Shown piece by piece: positions 60,953 through 64,000 of a DNA stretch of 64,000 nt (the stretch's first letter is position 1; each line of letters opens with the position of its first letter). Position numbers and translations under genes: made by a program. Source of the stretch: Streptomyces sp. NBC_01233 (GTDB lineage Bacteria > Actinomycetota > Actinomycetes > Streptomycetales > Streptomycetaceae); contig NZ_CP108514.1 of the NCBI RefSeq assembly GCF_035989305.1, forward strand, positions 3,100,501-3,164,500. The letters run 5' to 3'. Below the pieces are notes generated by a model that had not been told where the DNA came from, searched no databases, and saw nothing but the letters and a program-made list of their open reading frames with translations.

Positions 60953-61057
60953 CGGTGCTCGGTGCTCGGTGCTCGGTGCTCGGTGCTCGGTGCTCGGTGC
61001 TCGGTGCTCGGTGCTCGGTGCTCGGTGCTCGGTGCTCGGTGCTCGGTGCTCGGTGCT
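60953..61057. repeat. 15 tandem copies of CGGTGCT
   Basis: A perfect 7-bp repeat, 105 bp long, in the leader of the VOC gene. It is not a multiple of three. The rest of the 60930-61395 gap holds the likely promoter (AT-rich stretch near 61103-61125) and an IR-like GTGAATC/GATTTCAC. Confidence 0.98.
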
Positions 61058-61395
61058 TTCGAGAGGTAGACCGGGAGGCCCCGGGAAACTCATCGCTCCC
61101 CGTGAATCTTTTTTGAGATTTCACGAAACCGCAGGTCAGGGCGCTGAACGCAGCTCCAGTGAGGCAAGCGGCACGAAGCCCACCCGCCCCTGGCCGCTCA
61201 GCGACCCCGCTCCCGGAGGCCGGCGATCCGGGCGGCCCGGTGTCCCGAAGTCCCTCCTCGGGGATTGAACTCGCAGCGGTCGCCCGTGCGTAATGAGGAA
61301 TTGGGGTCACGTCAATTCGGTGCCCCTAGGTTCCTCGACGCGTGCGACCCCGCGCTCGACCGGGTGCGGGGGGCCTTCCTCCCACAGGAGTGACC

Positions 61396-62556
61396 GTGGA
61401 ACGTCGTACCTTCCTGCGCGGCGCCGTCATCGGCTCGTCGGCCGCCGCCTTCGGCGGCACCTTGATGCACGGAGCCGCTTACGCGGCGCCCGCGCAGCCC
61501 GGCGCCGGACCCTACGGGGCGCTCGGCGCGGCGGACGCCAACGGCATCATGCTCCCCAGCGGTTTCAGCAGCCGGGTGATCGCCCGCTCGGGCCAGACCG
61601 TCAGCGGCACCTCGTACACCTGGCACAACGCCCCCGACGGCGGCGCGTGTTTCGCCGACGGCTCGGGCTGGATCTACGTGTCCAACTCGGAGATCAACCC
61701 CTCCGGCGGGGCGAGCGCGGTGAAGTTCAACTCGTCCGGCACCGTCACCGGCGCCTACCGGATCCTCTCCAACACCCGGCAGAACTGTGCGGGCGGCAAG
61801 ACCCCGTGGAGCACCTGGCTGTCCTGCGAGGAGGTCGACCGCGGCTTCGTCTACGAGACCGACCCGTACGGCGTGAACGCGTCCGTACAGCGCCCCGCGC
61901 TGGGCCGTTTCAAGCACGAGGCGGCCGCCGCCGACCCGGTGCGCCAGGTGATCTACCTGACCGAGGACGAGACGAGCGGCTGCTTCTACCGGTTCATCCC
62001 GACCACCTGGGGCAACCTCTCCTCCGGCACCCTCCAGGTCCTCAAGGCCGGCACCGCCGCCTCGGGCTCCTTCACCTGGGCCAACGTCCCCGACCCGGAC
62101 GGCTCGCCGACCGCGACCCGCAGCCAGGTGTCCGGCTCGAAGAAGTTCAACGGCGGCGAGGGCTGCCACTACGCCAACGACACGGTCTGGTTCACCACCA
62201 AGGGCGACAACCGCGTCTGGCAGCTCAACCTCACGAACAACACGTACGAGCTGGCCTACGACGACTCCCTCGTCCCCGGCGGGGCCGCCCCGCTGACGGG
62301 CGTCGACAACGTCACCGGATCCTCCTTCGGCGACCTGTACGTCGCCGAGGACGGCGGCACCATGGAGATCTGCGTGATCACCCCGGACGACGTGGTGGCG
62401 CCCTTCCTGCGGATCACCGGCCAGTCCTCCTCGGAGATTGCCGGCCCGGCCTTCTCCCCGGCCGGCAACCGCCTCTACTTCTCCAGCCAGCGCGGCACCA
62501 CCGGCAGCTCCTCCGCCGGCATCACGTACGAGGTCACGGGCCCGTTCCGCGTCTGA
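61396..62556 (+). CDS. Tat-exported PhoX-like (DUF839) protein
   Basis: 386 residues from GTG 61396 (GGAG 8 nt upstream). Twin-arginine signal ERRTFLRGAVIG followed by AAFGGTLMHGAAYAAPA with cleavage likely after AYA. The mature domain belongs to the DUF839/PhoX beta-propeller type: WLSCEEVDRGFVYETD, YLTEDETSGCFYRFIP, GGEGCHYANDTVWFTTKGDN and AGPAFSPAGNRLYFSSQ. Members bind Ca and Fe and hydrolyse phosphate monoesters. The typical metal Cys and Glu are visible, but the substrate is not. Confidence 0.87.
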   Translation: MERRTFLRGAVIGSSAAAFGGTLMHGAAYAAPAQPGAGPYGALGAADANGIMLPSGFSSRVIARSGQTVSGTSYTWHNAPDGGACFADGSGWIYVSNSEINPSGGASAVKFNSSGTVTGAYRILSNTRQNCAGGKTPWSTWLSCEEVDRGFVYETDPYGVNASVQRPALGRFKHEAAAADPVRQVIYLTEDETSGCFYRFIPTTWGNLSSGTLQVLKAGTAASGSFTWANVPDPDGSPTATRSQVSGSKKFNGGEGCHYANDTVWFTTKGDNRVWQLNLTNNTYELAYDDSLVPGGAAPLTGVDNVTGSSFGDLYVAEDGGTMEICVITPDDVVAPFLRITGQSSSEIAGPAFSPAGNRLYFSSQRGTTGSSSAGITYEVTGPFRV

Positions 62557-62560
62557 GGCG

Positions 62561-62625
62561 CGGGGCGCAGCCCCGCTCTTCAGCCCCGCCGGCGTTTGAG
62601 GCGCGGGGTCTGGGGCGGAGCCCCA
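62561..62625. repeat. Streptomyces REP-like hairpin cluster
   Basis: CGGGGC-GCA-GCCCCG, then CCCCGCCGGCGTTTGAGGCG and TGGGGC-GGA-GCCCCA. The central piece is a well-known dispersed element of Streptomyces chromosomes found after genes. It probably terminates the PhoX-like transcript. Confidence 0.8.
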
Positions 62626-62713
62626 GGAGGCGGCGCCGCACCCGCACAACCGGCCGCACCCCGACGGGTCCAAGCCCGCCGGGGTGCGGCCCCGTCATGA
62701 GGCGGCGGCCCCG

Positions 62714-63712
62714 TCACGAGGCGACGGCCCCACCCTTGAGCAGCGCAGCGCCCAGCGGCGTCACCGTGTGCAGCACCGCGTTCCCCCGCCGCAGCGTGGT
62801 GACCAGCCCCGCCTCCCGCATCACACACGCGTGCTGACTCGCCGAGGCCAGCGAGACCCCGGCCCGGCGGGCCAGTTCACTGGTGGTCGCCCCGTCCCCT
62901 ATGGCCCGCAGCACCACCGACCGGGTGTGCCCCACCAGCTTGCCCAGGGTGCGCTGGCGCTGCTCCTCCACGGGCCGCGCCGCCTCACCCCCCGCCGGCG
63001 CCGAGGCCAACTGCGCCGCCGCCGGATAGACCAGCACCGGCGCCAGCTCCGGATCGTGCAGCGTCACCGCGGTGCGCCGGCAGAAGAACGACGGCTGGAG
63101 CAGCAGCCCGCGCCCCCGCAGCCGTACGTCCCGGTCCACCGGGTAGTCGCACTCCAGCACCGGCGCCCGCCAGCGCAGCATCGGCGGCAGGGAGGCCAGC
63201 AGTTCGTCCGCGCCCCCGTCCAGCAGGGCCCGTCCGCGCGCGGCCCGCTCGGCCTCGATCTGGGCCTGGATGTGCGTCCAGTAGGGCTCCACGGCCGCCC
63301 GGTGGTAGGCGCGCAGCTCGCCCATCAGCCTCGGCAGGTGCTTGGCTCCGCCGTCCGTGAACTCCCGTAGGCGCGGCGTCATCGCCGCACCGGCAGCCAG
63401 CAGCTGCAGCTCGTGCCGCATGCGCTCGGGACGGATCCCGCGCAGCGCGTCGAGGCCCACGTCCCACCCGTACTGCCCCTCCACAGGGGTCAAGAAATCG
63501 GGAAAATAACCACGGCTCGGTATGAGCGTACCGAGCGTGCGTGTTTCACTATTCAACCTGCTCCGGGTTTCCGTACGCCATTCACCGAACAACCGGGCAT
63601 CGCGCCGGTCTCTTAAGCGGTGAAAGCTGAGAATCGTTTCCCACAACGCATCGGGACGCCCTGCCATCCGTACGCGTGCCAGGTCCACTCCAGTGAAATG
63701 GATACGCAGCAC
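62714..63712 (-). CDS. ArsR-type winged-helix regulator
   Basis: 332 residues from GTG 63712 (GTGGGGG before it; the frame is open to 63769). The C-terminal 80 residues hold the winged helix: VGHTRSVVLRAIGDG, TTSELARRAGVSLASASQHA and REAGLVTTLRRGNAVLHTVT. The long N-terminal part is mostly helical with LFGEWRTETRSRLNSETRTL and is typical of Streptomyces ArsR-like proteins with a large effector domain. A target gene is not obvious; convergent with the PhoX-like gene. Confidence 0.85.
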   Translation of the reverse strand: MLRIHFTGVDLARVRMAGRPDALWETILSFHRLRDRRDARLFGEWRTETRSRLNSETRTLGTLIPSRGYFPDFLTPVEGQYGWDVGLDALRGIRPERMRHELQLLAAGAAMTPRLREFTDGGAKHLPRLMGELRAYHRAAVEPYWTHIQAQIEAERAARGRALLDGGADELLASLPPMLRWRAPVLECDYPVDRDVRLRGRGLLLQPSFFCRRTAVTLHDPELAPVLVYPAAAQLASAPAGGEAARPVEEQRQRTLGKLVGHTRSVVLRAIGDGATTSELARRAGVSLASASQHACVMREAGLVTTLRRGNAVLHTVTPLGAALLKGGAVAS

Positions 63713-63956
63713 CGAACCCCCACCTGTGCAACCGCAATCCCCCCGCCCCATGAGTATGCATGCCGTCACACGTGGTCACCACGCCCTTTCGGCCACAGTT
63801 GAAACCCCTTTCGGCAGGGGCGTGACAACCGAAATCCTGTACTCCGCCGGGCACACTCCGATGCGACCGAAACGCTCCGCGAAGGCCGTGGGGGGCTTTG
63901 CGGGGCCTGGCGGTCGGTCGCACGGGAAGCGCCGACGTGCCCGGCAGAATGACAGC

Positions 63957-63988
63957 GGCGGTGGACGGGTGGGGATCCGTCCACCGCC
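63957..63988. terminator. 12-bp hairpin near the right edge
   Basis: Arms 63957-63968 and 63977-63988 (GGCGGTGGACGG and complement), 8-nt loop. 63713-63956 shows no accepted gene. The hairpin probably belongs to a gene beyond the window. Confidence 0.65.
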
Positions 63989-64000
63989 TGCTGGCGTAAA

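Noticed and set aside
60930..61310. N-terminal extension of the VOC protein
   Set aside because: It would translate the 7-bp repeat into a meaningless repeated peptide; the VOC fold begins right at ATG 60929.

Overview
The window is high-GC actinobacterial DNA, almost certainly Streptomyces: GTG starts are common, genes overlap by ATGA/GTGA, and the right half carries a chromosomal neighbourhood with an HrdA-type sigma factor, dGTPase, DnaG primase and the GlnR-type nitrate/nitrite assimilation genes. It has two parts that meet at a tRNA gene near 31.1 kb.

Left part (1 to about 31.1 kb): an integrated phage-like element that runs off the left edge. Next to the tRNA 3' end lie a tyrosine integrase (29068-30939), a divergent excisionase-type HTH protein and a serine recombinase lacking its catalytic domain. 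Leftward, mostly on the minus strand, come ParB (24529-25653), an adenine DNA methyltransferase, small unknowns, two more ParB-domain proteins (one fused to a methyltransferase), terminase small and large subunits, a portal gene, and at the edge a capsid scaffolding-type gene. The portal gene is cut by an IS3-family element (13944-17053, TSD GAG) that is itself cut by an IS4-type element (14036-15810, TSD GAAGTATCC). Removing both restores a 604-codon portal frame, so the phage looks recently inactivated.

Between portal and scaffold sits about 12 kb of cargo. Its core is a complete lasso-peptide cluster on the plus strand: precursor (6971-7099), cyclase, a single fused RRE-leader peptidase, and an ABC exporter, with a 17-bp hairpin between precursor and enzymes. 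An HTH regulator/peptide deformylase pair faces away from it. The rest of the cargo is a secreted Pro-rich repeat protein, a two-gene unknown operon and small plus-strand unknowns. The cargo is opposite in strand to the phage late genes and ends at a 16-bp-stem terminator just after the portal stop.

Right part (31.1 to 64 kb): host chromosome. It holds a CAT-anticodon tRNA, two tRNA-Asn genes, a YtxH-like protein, an FGGY sugar kinase with an IS701-family element inserted exactly at its stop codon, a two-gene ABC exporter, hrdA, a three-gene operon with two paralogous AbiEii-like nucleotidyltransferases, nasA, a SanA-like protein, a CbiX-like chelatase, dgt, a flavoprotein reductase, dnaG, a GGCT-fold protein, a secreted protein plus class F sortase, a TauE-type exporter, a ferric-reductase-like flavoprotein, and the nitrite reductase operon (reductase-nirB-nirD). 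GlnR-like half-sites with 11-bp periodicity stand before both nasA and the nir operon, which ties the two loci into one nitrogen regulon. The last genes are a VOC protein with 15 copies of a 7-bp repeat in its leader, a Tat-exported PhoX-like protein and an ArsR-type regulator.
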